From Pseudomonas fluorescens (GTDB lineage Bacteria > Pseudomonadota > Gammaproteobacteria > Pseudomonadales > Pseudomonadaceae), in the NCBI GenBank assembly GCA_902825215.1, contig LR782234.1:4278001-4342000 (forward strand): a DNA stretch of 64,000 nt, in the 5' to 3' direction. Shown here piece after piece: positions 16,801 to 26,026 of this stretch (its first letter is position 1; every line of letters begins with the position of its first letter). The translations under genes were made by a program, and so were the position numbers. The notes beneath the pieces are model-generated. The model worked only from the letters and a program-made list of their open reading frames with translations. It was not told the origin of the DNA and made no database searches.

Positions 16801-17519
16801 ATCCGGCCAACCGCTTGTTGATGTGTCAACAGCTGGAGTTTCTCGGCCATCGCTTCAGCGTTGCCGAAAATGGCTGTATCGGCCTGGAACGGTGGAAGGC
16901 TGGCCACTTCGATCTGGTGATTGTCGACTGCAACATGCCGTTGATGAACGGCTACGAGCTGACCCGCGCCATTCGCCAGCATGAATTGCAGACGCGCTGT
17001 CCACCCTGCGTTGTGTTGGGATTTACTGCCAATGCTCAACCGGAGGAAGTCCTGCGTTGCAAACAGGCCGGCATGGACGATTGCCTGTTCAAGCCGCTGA
17101 GTCTGAGCCTGCTCAGTGAATGGGTCGATGGCATCACGCCGGCGTCGTCAGGCCCGGCGTTCGATCTGCAAAACCTCGACATGCTGACTGGCGGCAACCC
17201 GGCACAGACCCGCCGCTTGCTTGCCGAGCTGCTCAAGAGCAGCCACCTCGACCGCCAGGAGCTGCTGGCGTTAGCCCCGGCCAATGACCGCGCGGCGCTG
17301 GCGGCGGTCGCGCACAAGATCAAGGGCGCGGCGCGCATTGCGCAGGCGGCAAAGGTCATCGAATGTTGCGAAGCCCTTGAACAGGCGTGCATCAATGCCG
17401 CGCCAGCAGATGAGCTTGCCCGCCATTGCGAAGCGAGCAGCCAGGCGATGCTCGATCTGGAGCAGGCCTTGCAACAACAATTGGCGCTGTCGGAGCAAAG
17501 CACAATGAGCTTGCCTTAA
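13875..17519 (+). CDS. BvgS/EvgS-like unorthodox hybrid sensor kinase
   Basis: 1214 residues. Order: signal peptide (1-24, ending VFAQ), two periplasmic solute-binding (SBP_bac_3, Venus-flytrap) domains at about 50-275 and 290-525, one membrane helix (about 540-562), PAS (about 585-700), HisKA with His726 in MSHEIRTPMN, HATPase with GAGLGLVIS, receiver with Asp1018 (IVDCNMP) and a C-terminal HPt with His1147 (AHKIKG). This is the full BvgS phosphorelay. The tandem flytraps suggest sensing of a small periplasmic solute. Output should go to the adjacent NarL-type regulator. All phosphotransfer residues are present. Confidence 0.95.
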   Translation: MPSRLKNYLLALSASLLLSGNVFAQPDTSPDYALLSRSASEAVSVTLDPSQRQWLRERKQLVLGTSAPDYPPFDMTVSGKDYEGLTADYAGLLSQAIGLPIRVQRFPSRDAAIRALLDGQVDLLGTANGFEASNANLALSTPYAFDQPVLVTREDETRSLSEGLAGLRLSMVYHYLPLPEIRALYPKALITCYPSYQNAINAVAFDQADVFLGDTLSTHYMINKGYLNNVRMANFGKQEAQGFSFAVRRSNPQLLSIIDHVIKAVPATERDSIAKRWSAGSDLLLSEQKPQLTEREEAWLKQHPVVSVVVNEAFAPLTFFDNDGNFRGISADLLELIRLRTGLRFEIRRSRNDAEMIQQIDRHQADLIAALLPSQEREKHLSFSRPYLENSYVLLTRKSADGPTNLGQLRGKHLAIAQGNPIIDYLREEFPRIHLIETADTFSAVSLLAEGQVDGAVNSLVIANYFISSRIFNQPLQITTTIGTGQAAFSLATARDNTELTSIINKALLSIAPDELGVINGRWRGYSTASQNIWHNYQRLFYQVILVACLLLLLLLAWNAYMRHQIKQRQAAERALSDQLEFMRSLVDGTPHPIYVRDRQGLLQSCNESYLEVFAAKREDVIGKSVVEGTLSNACEAQAFHADYQRVVAEGTPMVVDRPLHIGNRRLTIYHWILPYRDSSGAVQGIIGGWIDISERRQLFDELRTAKEQADEASRAKSTFLATMSHEIRTPMNAVIGMLELTLRRMDQQHPDRSSIDIAYHSAKDLLGLIGDILDIARIESGRLSLCPERVNLVDTVASVTRIFDGLARQKNLVLQTLLNPPELAVDVYLDPLRFKQVLSNLVSNAIKFTEQGHVRITLDLMNTELPGRALMQLTVQDSGIGISAEDQQRLFAPFAQAQNGNRHGRSGAGLGLVISRNLCEMMGGQLQLSSQPGIGTQVCLSLAVETLPAQLSAGQNEAEIKPARTPLSVLVVDDHPANRLLMCQQLEFLGHRFSVAENGCIGLERWKAGHFDLVIVDCNMPLMNGYELTRAIRQHELQTRCPPCVVLGFTANAQPEEVLRCKQAGMDDCLFKPLSLSLLSEWVDGITPASSGPAFDLQNLDMLTGGNPAQTRRLLAELLKSSHLDRQELLALAPANDRAALAAVAHKIKGAARIAQAAKVIECCEALEQACINAAPADELARHCEASSQAMLDLEQALQQQLALSEQSTMSLP

Positions 17520-17566
17520 CTATGCTGGGTGCTGAGCAGTGAGTTAACCATCATGGAGAGCCAGAA

Positions 17567-20512
17567 ATGCCCAGCCCACTGCGCCCGGAACAACGCCGGT
17601 TTCCGCTGCACGTGCACATTAGCGTCATGTTCACCTGCCTGCTGCTGCTCACAGGGATCGTGCTGGGGTTGTTCCATTACCGCCAGACCACCCAGATCAT
17701 CCTGTCGAGCAGCGAAAAACTGTTCAACCGGATCGAACAGGACGTGCGCCTGGACATGGCCGCCACCTATCAACCGATCCGTCATCTGTTGAGCCTGCTG
17801 GCGGGCGATCCTGCCGCGCAGGCGGATAATCTGGAGCAACGCCTGGCCTTGCTCAGGCCGTTCAGCCAGTCACTGACCGATAACCCCAGTCTGGCGTCGT
17901 TGTATCTGGGTTATGCCAACGGCGACTTTTTCATGGTGCGGCCATTACGCAGCGCCGCGCTTAAAACCTTGCTCAAAGCGCCCGAGGCCGCAGCGTTTCA
18001 GGTCTGGAGCATCGAACATGACGCGCAGGGCAGCCTGCATTCGCAGTCACTGTTCTTCGACCCGGCCCTGCTGCCGGTCGGTCGTCAGGACAACCTCGCC
18101 GACCGCTACGATCCGCGCAGTCGCGCCTGGTTCACCCAGGCGCGCGAACAAAGCGAACAGATCACCACCGAACCCTATGTGTTTTTCTCCACGCACAACG
18201 TCGGCACCACCCTGGCCCGACGCAGTGGTGACAACGCAGTGATCGGCGCCGACCTGACGCTGGTCGCCCTGTCGGCAACCTTGAGTAAACATGTCGTCAC
18301 GCCATCCACTGAAATCGCCCTGTTCGATGCCGATGGCAATGCCGTGGCCTACCCTGACAGCCAACGCCTGATCGTCGAAGGCAGCGCGGCGAGCCTGGCC
18401 AAGGCGGCGGATCTGAGCCCCGCCCTGCACGCACTGATGACGGGCGCACCCAGCGGCAATCGCCTGAGTGCCGATGGCCGCCAGTGGATCGTCGCGCGCA
18501 GCACTGTCGAGGAAGGTGGCCCGAAGGGCTTGCAGTTGGCACTGCTGGTGCCGGAGGACGAATTGCTGGTCGATGCCTACCGTTTGCGCTGGCAGGGTGC
18601 GCTGATCACTCTGGCAATCCTGCTGTTGTGCCTGCCGTTGGGCTGGGTAATCTCGCGGATTCTGGTCAAGCCGCTGCACGCGCTGGTCAAGGAAGCCGAC
18701 GCGATCCGCAGTTTCAATTTCGACTTTCCCTCGGCACGTCGCTCACCGGTACTTGAAGTCGATCAGTTGAGCGTGTCGATGGCACGCATGAAAGACACTT
18801 TGGCGAGTTTCTTCCGTATCACCGACACCCTTGGCGCTGAAACGCGCTTCGCCTCTCTGCTGCAACGGGTGCTGTTTGAAACGGTGCAGATTGCCCAGGC
18901 GCAGGCCGGGCTGATCTACCTGCGCGAAAGCGACAGCACGCGCATGGAGCCTTATGGACTGATCATCGACGGCGCGCCTCAGGCACTGGAAACTTTCGAG
19001 ATACAGGGCCACGACCTGCAGCACAGCAGCGGCCCCGAGTGGTTCGAGCGACTGATCAGCGCCAACAATGTCGTCAGCCATCTCGGTTTCGATCAGGCCG
19101 GGGATCTGCAAAGAGTGCTGCTGGCTATGCAAGCGCCACGCATTCATTTGATCGGCATCCGCCTGCACAACCGCCATGACGAAACCATCGGCCTGTTGAT
19201 TTTGCTGGTCAACGACAGCGGCACCATCGCCGATCTGGAAAAATTGCGGCCCGACCGCATTGCTTTCCTGCAGGCTGTTTCCGGTGCGGCAGCGGTGAGC
19301 ATCGAGAGTCAGCGACTGCAAGCGCGGCAGAAACAACTTCTGGATGCTTTCATTCAATTGCTGGCCGGCGCCATCGATGCGAAAAGCCCGTACACCGGCG
19401 GGCATTGCCAGCGGGTGCCGGAGCTGACACTGATGCTCGCTCAGGCCGCTGCGGCCAGCGATGCGCCGGGCTTGCGTGCCTATCAGCCCAGCGAAGATGA
19501 GTGGGAAGCCCTGCACATCGCTGCCTGGCTACACGACTGCGGCAAGGTGACGACGCCGGAATATGTGGTCGACAAGGCCACCAAACTGGAAACCATCAAC
19601 GACCGCATTCATGAAATCCGCACCCGTTTCGAAGTGCTCAAACGCGATGCCTGGGTGGGCTATTGGCAGGCGCTTGCCCTGGGCGGCGATGAGTCAGCCC
19701 TGGCGGGGCTGCGCGACACGACGCTGGCGGCGCTGGATGATGACTTTGCGTTTGTTGCACGTTGCAACCTGGGCAGCGAGGCCATGGCTGACGCCGATCT
19801 GCAACGCCTGAACACACTGGCGCAGCGCACCTGGATGCGCACGCTGGATGACCGTCTGGGCGTGTCGTGGGAAGAGAACCGGCGTCAGGCGCGCACACCC
19901 GCGCCGAGCTTGCCGGTGCGGGAAAAACTGTTGGCGGACAAGCCCGAACATTTGCTCGAACGTGACCCCAACGAGTTGATTCCCGAAGACAATCCGTGGG
20001 GGTTCAAGCTCGATGTGCCGCGCTACAAATACAATCGCGGCGAGCTGTACAACCTGAGCATCAGCCGCGGCACGCTGACTCGCGAGGAGCGCTATGTGAT
20101 CAACCATCACATGGTGCAGACCATCATGATGCTCAGCCACCTGCCCTTCCCCGGTCACCTCGAGAGCATTGCCGAAATTGCCGGTGGCCATCACGAAAAA
20201 ATGGACGGCACCGGATACCCGAAACGCTTGAAGCGTGAAGAAATGAGCCTGCCGGCGCGGATGATGGCGATTGCCGATATCTTCGAAGCGTTGACCGCAG
20301 CCGATCGTCCTTACAAGAAAGCCAAGACCCTGAGCGAAGCCTTGGCGATCATGGCCACCATGTGCCGCGAAGCGCACATTGATGCGCAGCTGTTTGGCCT
20401 GTTCATCAACGAAGGCGTGTACCGGCAGTACGCCGAGCGCTTTCTCGATCCGGCACAGATCGACAGCGTCGACCCGGCCAGCCTGTTGCTCAAGGCTGGC
20501 CTCGACCCGTGA
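17567..20512 (+). CDS. HD-GYP phosphodiesterase with Cache, HAMP and GAF sensory regions
   Basis: 981 residues. TM1 near 19-39, a periplasmic Cache-like sensor (about 40-335), TM2 near 344-367, a HAMP-like linker, a GAF-like region (about 430-580) and an HD-GYP domain (about 600-960). Metal and catalytic residues are present: HDCGK (His656-Asp657), INHHMVQ, and HHEKMDGTGYP (875-885). HD-GYP enzymes hydrolyse cyclic di-GMP. It starts 47 bases after the BvgS-like kinase and probably belongs to the same operon. The region between the HD and GYP signatures is longer than in minimal domains because of an insert of over 100 residues. Confidence 0.92.
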   Translation: MPSPLRPEQRRFPLHVHISVMFTCLLLLTGIVLGLFHYRQTTQIILSSSEKLFNRIEQDVRLDMAATYQPIRHLLSLLAGDPAAQADNLEQRLALLRPFSQSLTDNPSLASLYLGYANGDFFMVRPLRSAALKTLLKAPEAAAFQVWSIEHDAQGSLHSQSLFFDPALLPVGRQDNLADRYDPRSRAWFTQAREQSEQITTEPYVFFSTHNVGTTLARRSGDNAVIGADLTLVALSATLSKHVVTPSTEIALFDADGNAVAYPDSQRLIVEGSAASLAKAADLSPALHALMTGAPSGNRLSADGRQWIVARSTVEEGGPKGLQLALLVPEDELLVDAYRLRWQGALITLAILLLCLPLGWVISRILVKPLHALVKEADAIRSFNFDFPSARRSPVLEVDQLSVSMARMKDTLASFFRITDTLGAETRFASLLQRVLFETVQIAQAQAGLIYLRESDSTRMEPYGLIIDGAPQALETFEIQGHDLQHSSGPEWFERLISANNVVSHLGFDQAGDLQRVLLAMQAPRIHLIGIRLHNRHDETIGLLILLVNDSGTIADLEKLRPDRIAFLQAVSGAAAVSIESQRLQARQKQLLDAFIQLLAGAIDAKSPYTGGHCQRVPELTLMLAQAAAASDAPGLRAYQPSEDEWEALHIAAWLHDCGKVTTPEYVVDKATKLETINDRIHEIRTRFEVLKRDAWVGYWQALALGGDESALAGLRDTTLAALDDDFAFVARCNLGSEAMADADLQRLNTLAQRTWMRTLDDRLGVSWEENRRQARTPAPSLPVREKLLADKPEHLLERDPNELIPEDNPWGFKLDVPRYKYNRGELYNLSISRGTLTREERYVINHHMVQTIMMLSHLPFPGHLESIAEIAGGHHEKMDGTGYPKRLKREEMSLPARMMAIADIFEALTAADRPYKKAKTLSEALAIMATMCREAHIDAQLFGLFINEGVYRQYAERFLDPAQIDSVDPASLLLKAGLDP

Positions 20513-20995
20513 TCAGCAGTCGGTCAGACGCAGGAAAATCGCCGCCAGTTGCTCGATGCCGGCCTGATCCTGCGCAGCGAAACGCGACAGTTTCGGGCTG
20601 TCGAGATCAAGCACACCGATCAGGCGGCCGTCCTTGACCAGCGGCACGACCAGTTCACTGTTCGACGCACTGTCACAGGCGATATGACCGGGAAAGGCAT
20701 GTACGTCTTCGACGCGCTGGGTTTGCCGGGTGGCCGCTGCCGCACCGCACACACCGCGACCGAACGGAATGCGCACGCAAGCGATCTGGCCCTGAAACGG
20801 GCCGAGCACCAGTTCTTCGTTGCGATTGAGGTAAAAACCGGCCCAGTTCAGGTCATCGAGCTGGTTGAACAGAAAGGCCGAAAACTGCGCGGCGTTGGCG
20901 ATAAAATCGCGCTCGTCCGCCAGCAGCGATTCCAGTTGTGCCGCCAACAGACCATAGCCTTCAAGGCCCTGGCCACTTTGTTGCAAATCGATCAT
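20513..20995 (-). CDS. msrC: Free methionine-(R)-sulfoxide reductase (GAF fold)
   Basis: 160 residues, a single GAF domain. Cys73, Cys83 and Cys107 (ACVRIPFGRGVCG and HIACDS) correspond to the three cysteines of fRMsr/YebR, which reduces free methionine-R-sulfoxide with thioredoxin. The frame is open to 21085, but ATG 20995 overlaps the stop of the upstream ATPase gene by four bases (ATGA), implying translational coupling. The stop abuts that of the HD-GYP gene tail to tail with no terminator between them. Confidence 0.92.
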   Translation of the reverse strand: MIDLQQSGQGLEGYGLLAAQLESLLADERDFIANAAQFSAFLFNQLDDLNWAGFYLNRNEELVLGPFQGQIACVRIPFGRGVCGAAAATRQTQRVEDVHAFPGHIACDSASNSELVVPLVKDGRLIGVLDLDSPKLSRFAAQDQAGIEQLAAIFLRLTDC

Positions 20996-21882
20996 GCCTT
21001 GTGCTCCAGCAATTTCAGGCCCACCCAATAGCGGGCAAATTGATATGCGCAACGTCCGTTGCGATTGCCGCGTCCGGTGGCCCAACGCACGGCGAGAATG
21101 TCCAGCGCTTCGTCACGCTGCCAGCTCAGGCCGGCCCTGGCCGCCAACTGGCCGATCCAGTGTTCGACAACGTTGAGGAAATGTTCCTGGGTAAACGGGT
21201 AGAACGACAGCCACAGGCCGAAACGGTCCGACAGCGCGATCTTGTCTTCAACGGCTTCGCTGGGGTGCAGTTCGCCATCGACGCGCTTCCAGTTTTCGTT
21301 GTCGCTTTCCTTTTCCGGCACCAGGTGGCGGCGGTTCGAGGTGGCGTACAGCAAGACGTTGTCCGGCGCCTGCTCAAGCGAGCCGTCGAGCACGCTTTTC
21401 AATACGCGATAATCGCCCTCGCCGGATTCGAACGACAGGTCATCGCAAAACAGCACGAAGCGTTGCGGCAGTTTGGCGATCTGCTCGACCACCCGCGGCA
21501 GATCCGCCAGATGGTCACGCTCGATCTCGATCAGGCGCAGACCGGCCGCAGCGTGCTCAGCCAGCAGCGCGCGCACCAGCGACGATTTGCCGGTACCGCG
21601 CGATCCCCAGAGCAACGCATGGTTGGCTGGCATGCCATCGAGAAATTGTTGGGTGTTGCGGCCCAGTTGTTCCAACTGACGATCGACACCGATAAGGTCC
21701 GACAAGCGCATGTCGAGGCTGACTTCCAGCGGCAGCAAATAGCCGCTGCGCCCGTCGCGCTGCCAGCGCGCGGCCAGACAAGTGCCCCAGTCGATCATCG
21801 GCCGTGGCGCCGGCAACAATGGTTCGATGCGCGCCAGAACCGACTCGGCGCGTTCAAGAAAAGCATTCAATCGGGAATCCAC
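20992..21882 (-). CDS. DUF815-type AAA ATPase
   Basis: 296 residues from GTG 21882, chosen because GAGGAG lies five bases ahead; the frame is open to 21948. Walker A GSRGTGKSS and Walker B FVLFCDDLSF are visible, followed by the ATSNRRHL sensor segment. Members of this family are AAA ATPases of uncertain cellular role found widely in proteobacteria. It is coupled to msrC downstream and diverges from sagS. Confidence 0.88.
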   Translation of the reverse strand: MDSRLNAFLERAESVLARIEPLLPAPRPMIDWGTCLAARWQRDGRSGYLLPLEVSLDMRLSDLIGVDRQLEQLGRNTQQFLDGMPANHALLWGSRGTGKSSLVRALLAEHAAAGLRLIEIERDHLADLPRVVEQIAKLPQRFVLFCDDLSFESGEGDYRVLKSVLDGSLEQAPDNVLLYATSNRRHLVPEKESDNENWKRVDGELHPSEAVEDKIALSDRFGLWLSFYPFTQEHFLNVVEHWIGQLAARAGLSWQRDEALDILAVRWATGRGNRNGRCAYQFARYWVGLKLLEHKA

Positions 21883-22033
21883 GTCTTCTCCTCGGGCACG
21901 TTCACAGTGATGATGACGATCCAGCGACGACACACAGACCCCAATCACCCGAGCAAGCCTTGTTACAAGGCGATTCGGGAACCTCGGTATCCATACATGA
22001 TCGACTATGCTTGAGCAGCGAAGGGAAACGGAA

Positions 22034-24370
22034 GTGGTTCAACACCCCATGGATATCAAATTCACCCACCGGCTGTCGTACAAGCAAGCCAGGCTTACCG
22101 TGCTGGTCGGGTTCATTCTGGGCACGCTGCTCAGCCTGCTGCAAATCGGTATCGATTATGCCAGCGAAGACGCTTCCATCAACCGTGAAATCCTGTCTTT
22201 GCTGGAAATCAGCCACAATCCGGCCTCGCGTATCGCCTACAACATCGATGCCGAACTGGCGCAGGAGTTGACCCTGGGCCTGCTGCGCTCGCCAGCGATC
22301 ATCTCGGCGACGCTCACCGACAACAACGGCACGGTGCTGGCCAACGTCAAACGCCCGGAGCTGCAAAGCGGTTATCGGGTGATCAGCGATTTCCTGTTCG
22401 GTGCCAAGCGCCAGTTCGAGGATCGCCTGTATCTGGATCATCTGCCCAACGAATCGCTCGGGGTGTTGAATCTGGAAGTCGACACCTACGCCTTCGGCAG
22501 CCGCTTTCTGCGCCGGGCCGAGGTCACCCTGCTCAACGGTTTCGCCCGCAGCCTGTTGCTGACCGGCATCTTGCTCGCGCTGTTCTATGTGATGCTGACC
22601 AAACCATTGGTGCGGGTCATCCGCGAACTCAGCGGCCGCGACCCGCGCAGCGCCGAGCCGACTACCCTGGAATGCCCCGCTGGTCATGCCAACGACGAAA
22701 TCGGCGTACTGGTCAAAGTCGCCAATCAGCAATTCGAGAACATTGCCACCGAGATCCAGCAGCGGCGCAATGCGGAAAACCGCCTGACCGACTACCTCGG
22801 TCAACTGGAAAACATCGTCTCGGCGCGCACGGCCGAACTCAAGGCCATCAATGCGCGGCTCAGCCAGTCCAACCAGGAACTGGAAGTCGCACGCAGCACC
22901 GCGCTGGACATGGCTGAAGCGCGCTCGGCGTTTCTCGCCAACATGAGCCACGAAATCCGCACGCCGCTCAACGGCCTGCTGGGGATGATCGCGCTGTCGC
23001 TGGACGGCCCGCTGAACGCCGAACAGCAGCAACAACTGTCGATCGCCCATGACTCGGGCAAGGTGCTGGTCGAGCTGCTCAACGACATTCTCGACCTGTC
23101 GAAATTCGATGCCGGGCAACTGGAGCTCGAGCACATTCCGTTCGATCTCGGTTCGCTGATCGAAGACACCGCCAACCTGCTCTCGCAGAACGCCGCGCCA
23201 AGCGTCGAGCTGACCTGCCTGATCGATCCGCACTTTCCGGCGCTGGTACTCGGCGACCCGACCCGCGTGCGGCAGATCGTCAGCAACCTGCTGTCCAACG
23301 CGCTGAAATTCACCCGCTTCGGCCGGGTCGACGTGCGTCTTTCAACTTACAAGGAAGGCGTGCGCATCGAAGTGTGCGACACCGGCATTGGCATCGCTCA
23401 GGAGGCACAGCTGAAAATCTTTCAGCCGTTCACCCAGGCCGGCGCCGGCATCACTCGCCAATACGGCGGCACCGGGCTGGGGCTGGCGCTGACCTACAAC
23501 CTCTGCGAAGCGATGCTGGGCCGGCTGACGATCAGTTCCGAGATCGGTTTCGGCAGCCAGTTCTGCGCCGAGCTGCCCTTGCCGAGTCACACCCGCGCCC
23601 TGGCGCCGGCGCCGCTGCAAGGGAAGATCCTTGCCATTACCGCTGCCAGCAGTGGTCTGGCGGAACTGTTGCAAAACCTGCTGCCAGTCTGGGGACTGGA
23701 ATACACGCAACGCACCATCGACGACTCGCTGCTGGGTCTCAAACCCGATGTGCTGATCACCGATTGCCCCGAATGTCTGTTCGGGCTGCGACCGGCCATC
23801 ACCGCGCCGATTCTGCTGGTGACGGCTTACGGCAGCTTTCTGCCGAGCGAAGAAGCCGCCGCCCTCGCCCCCCTGCAACAACAGGCGCGCCCGTTGGCGC
23901 GTAACGCCTTGTACCAGAACCTGCGGCGCACCCTGCAGCCGGAGGTGGTCGCGATCAACGATGCGCAACAGGACACGGCAGCCTCGATCAGTCGCGGGCG
24001 CGTGTTGCTGGTCGAGGACAACCCGGTCAATCAACTGGTGGCCAAAGGCATGCTCGGCAAGCTGGGCTGCGACGTGGTGGTCGCCGCCCATGGCGCCGAA
24101 GCGCTGGATCAACTTGAATTCAATGATTTCGATCTGGTGTTGATGGATTGCAACATGCCGGTCATGGACGGTTACGAAGCGAGCCGGCAGATCCGCCAGA
24201 GCGGACGCTGGCCGCAGCTGCCGATCGTCGCTCTGACCGCCAACGCCATGTCCGAGGAACGTGAACGCTGCCGCGCAGCGGGCATGAGCGATTATCTGGC
24301 CAAGCCGTTCCGCCGCGAGGAGCTGGCGGCCCTGCTCGATCAGTGGGTACCGACTACGCCAGCGCCTTGA
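22034..24370 (+). CDS. sagS: Hybrid sensor kinase SagS
   Basis: About 778 residues. TM1 near 16-40, a periplasmic sensor region, TM2 near 180-200, a HAMP-like linker with coiled coil, HisKA with the His of MSHEIRTPLNG (about 306), HATPase (GGTGLGLALTYN), a degenerate receiver and a C-terminal receiver with Asp near 705 (LMDCNMPVMDGYEA). Architecture and neighbours (ospR, gpx, msrB, alaA, htpX, tpm) match P. aeruginosa PA2824 SagS, which controls the motile-to-sessile switch. GTG 22034 has AAGGGA seven bases upstream; ATG 22007 or 22049 are alternatives. Its last 17 bases overlap the end of ospR. Confidence 0.88.
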   Translation: MVQHPMDIKFTHRLSYKQARLTVLVGFILGTLLSLLQIGIDYASEDASINREILSLLEISHNPASRIAYNIDAELAQELTLGLLRSPAIISATLTDNNGTVLANVKRPELQSGYRVISDFLFGAKRQFEDRLYLDHLPNESLGVLNLEVDTYAFGSRFLRRAEVTLLNGFARSLLLTGILLALFYVMLTKPLVRVIRELSGRDPRSAEPTTLECPAGHANDEIGVLVKVANQQFENIATEIQQRRNAENRLTDYLGQLENIVSARTAELKAINARLSQSNQELEVARSTALDMAEARSAFLANMSHEIRTPLNGLLGMIALSLDGPLNAEQQQQLSIAHDSGKVLVELLNDILDLSKFDAGQLELEHIPFDLGSLIEDTANLLSQNAAPSVELTCLIDPHFPALVLGDPTRVRQIVSNLLSNALKFTRFGRVDVRLSTYKEGVRIEVCDTGIGIAQEAQLKIFQPFTQAGAGITRQYGGTGLGLALTYNLCEAMLGRLTISSEIGFGSQFCAELPLPSHTRALAPAPLQGKILAITAASSGLAELLQNLLPVWGLEYTQRTIDDSLLGLKPDVLITDCPECLFGLRPAITAPILLVTAYGSFLPSEEAAALAPLQQQARPLARNALYQNLRRTLQPEVVAINDAQQDTAASISRGRVLLVEDNPVNQLVAKGMLGKLGCDVVVAAHGAEALDQLEFNDFDLVLMDCNMPVMDGYEASRQIRQSGRWPQLPIVALTANAMSEERERCRAAGMSDYLAKPFRREELAALLDQWVPTTPAP

Positions 24371-24815
24371 TCTGCCCCAACAGATGGTCGAGGCCATTGC
24401 GCAACTCATTGAGCCGGTCCAGATCCACGCCGCTGTCGCATAACAGGCGGGCCTTCAGCGGCCCGACCTGTTCACGCAGCGCCTGTCCCGCAGGCGTCAG
24501 GCTCAGATGTACTTCACGCTCGTCACGGGCCGAACGTTGGCGCTGCACCAACTGCAATTGCTCCAGACGTTTGAGCAGCGGCGTCAATGTGCCCGAGTCC
24601 AGCGCCAGACGCTCGCCCAGCGCTTTGACGGTCGGTTGCTGCGGCGCGGCGTCCTGCCATTCCCACAACACCAGCATCGCCAGGTATTGCGGGTACGTCA
24701 GGCCAAGCTGATCGAGCATCGGCTTGTAGGCGCGAATCACCGCTCGCGAAGCGGCGTACAGCTTGAAGCACAACTGGCTGTCGAGCTGCAGCGAATCGCC
24801 CGGCAGGCTGCTCAT
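24354..24815 (-). CDS. ospR: MarR/OhrR-family thiol peroxide sensor OspR
   Basis: 153 residues, a winged-helix MarR protein. The reactive cysteine of the OhrR class is Cys16 (DSQLCFKLY), followed by the class-typical LTYPQYLAMLVLWE. The frame extends to 24923, but ATG 24815 overlaps the glutathione peroxidase stop by four bases, so the two are co-translated. In P. aeruginosa the neighbour of gpx is OspR, an oxidation-sensitive repressor of that gene, and the same arrangement is seen here. Confidence 0.88.
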   Translation of the reverse strand: MSSLPGDSLQLDSQLCFKLYAASRAVIRAYKPMLDQLGLTYPQYLAMLVLWEWQDAAPQQPTVKALGERLALDSGTLTPLLKRLEQLQLVQRQRSARDEREVHLSLTPAGQALREQVGPLKARLLCDSGVDLDRLNELRNGLDHLLGQIKALA

Positions 24816-25297
24816 TTGAGCAAGGCTTCGATCTCGCGGCTCAGGTCCTGCGGCTTGGTCGCCGGGGCGAAACGCTTGACCAACTGGCCGTCCTTGCCGA
24901 TCAGAAACTTGGTGAAATTCCATTTGATGCCTTGCGAGCCGAGCACACCGGGCGCGCGTTTCTTCAACTGCACGAACAACGGATGAGCGCCGGCACCGTT
25001 GACCTCGACCTTTTTGAACAGTGGAAAGCTCACACCAAAGTTCAACTCACAGAACTCGCTGATCGCGCCTTCGTTACCCGGTTCCTGTTTGCCGAACTGG
25101 TTGCAGGGAAAGCCCAATACCACCAGGCCCTGGTCCTTGTAGGTCTGCCACAGTTCTTCGAGACCCTTGTACTGCGGGGTGAAACCGCACTTGCTCGCGG
25201 TGTTGACCACCAGAACCGCTTTGCCGGCGAAATCGGCCAGGGTCTTTTGCTCACCCTTGATGGTGGTGCACGGAATGTTCAGCAGGTTGTCACTCAT
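24812..25297 (-). CDS. Glutathione peroxidase family (thiol peroxidase) protein
   Basis: 161 residues. The peroxidatic Cys37 in NTASKCGFT, the Gln of GFPCNQFG, and WNFTKFL complete the catalytic set; it is Cys- rather than Sec-dependent. Such bacterial enzymes usually use thioredoxin. GGAG eight bases before ATG 25297 sets the start. It lies upstream of and overlaps ospR, giving a self-regulated peroxide-response operon. It corresponds to PA2826 of P. aeruginosa by context. Confidence 0.93.
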   Translation of the reverse strand: MSDNLLNIPCTTIKGEQKTLADFAGKAVLVVNTASKCGFTPQYKGLEELWQTYKDQGLVVLGFPCNQFGKQEPGNEGAISEFCELNFGVSFPLFKKVEVNGAGAHPLFVQLKKRAPGVLGSQGIKWNFTKFLIGKDGQLVKRFAPATKPQDLSREIEALLK

Positions 25298-25406
25298 GAG
25301 ACAGGCTCCACGAAGGGTCGGCAAAGGCTAAACATAACGAGCAATTCAATTGTGTGCAATTTAATTACTCGATAAAAAGGCGACCCGGCGGTCGCCCTGT
25401 TGACGC

Positions 25407-25802
25407 TTACTCGCGTGGCTCGAGATTCAGGCACACCGAGTTGATGCAGTAGCGCAGACCGGTCGGTGGCGGGCCGTCAGGAAATACATGGCCCAGATGC
25501 GCATCGCAGCGCGCGCATTTGACTTCGGTACGGATCATGCCGTGGCTGGTGTCGCGGATTTCGGTCATCGCGCTTGCGCCGATCGGCTCATAAAAACTTG
25601 GCCAGCCGCAGCCGGAATCGAACTTGGTCGCGGAATCGAACAGCGGCTCGTTGCAGCACACACAGTGATAGACACCCTCGGTCCTGGTGTCGTTGTATTT
25701 GCCGGAGAACGGCCGCTCGGTGGCACTGAGGCGGCACACGTTGTACTGCTCCGGATCGAGCATGGCTCTCCATTCTTCCAGGGTTTTCTGCATCTTTTCC
25801 AT
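25407..25802 (-). CDS. msrB: Peptide methionine-(R)-S-oxide reductase MsrB
   Basis: 131 residues. Two zinc-binding CxxC pairs (CVCC and CARC) and the catalytic cysteine in RYCINS are visible, with the SGCGWPSF signature. Three tandem start codons occur (GTG 25808, ATG 25805, ATG 25802); GAGG spacing favours the last. It repairs methionine-R-sulfoxide in proteins. It is transcribed toward gpx and ospR, grouping three redox genes; the separation of about 110 bases leaves room for its own terminator or a gpx promoter. Confidence 0.95.
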   Translation of the reverse strand: MEKMQKTLEEWRAMLDPEQYNVCRLSATERPFSGKYNDTRTEGVYHCVCCNEPLFDSATKFDSGCGWPSFYEPIGASAMTEIRDTSHGMIRTEVKCARCDAHLGHVFPDGPPPTGLRYCINSVCLNLEPRE

Positions 25803-26026
25803 CATCACACCTCAGCGGCTGAAAAAGCCCGATCTGTACCTTTTCCACGGATCGGGCGGCACGTATGATTGCGCCTCGTCACGCACCAGTCTGGCAGCCA
25901 GACCGGGCGCATTCAAACGGATTATCCGAGCCGCGGCTCGATCGGTCCGCCTGTGTGAAGACGCAGGATTCCCAGTACGGTTGTCCATTCGCCGCCTGGA
26001 TCGTTCATTTTCAGGATCACATCGCC

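Noticed and set aside
15627-17039. 470-codon minus-strand frame
   Set aside because: Antisense shadow of the kinase and receiver domains.
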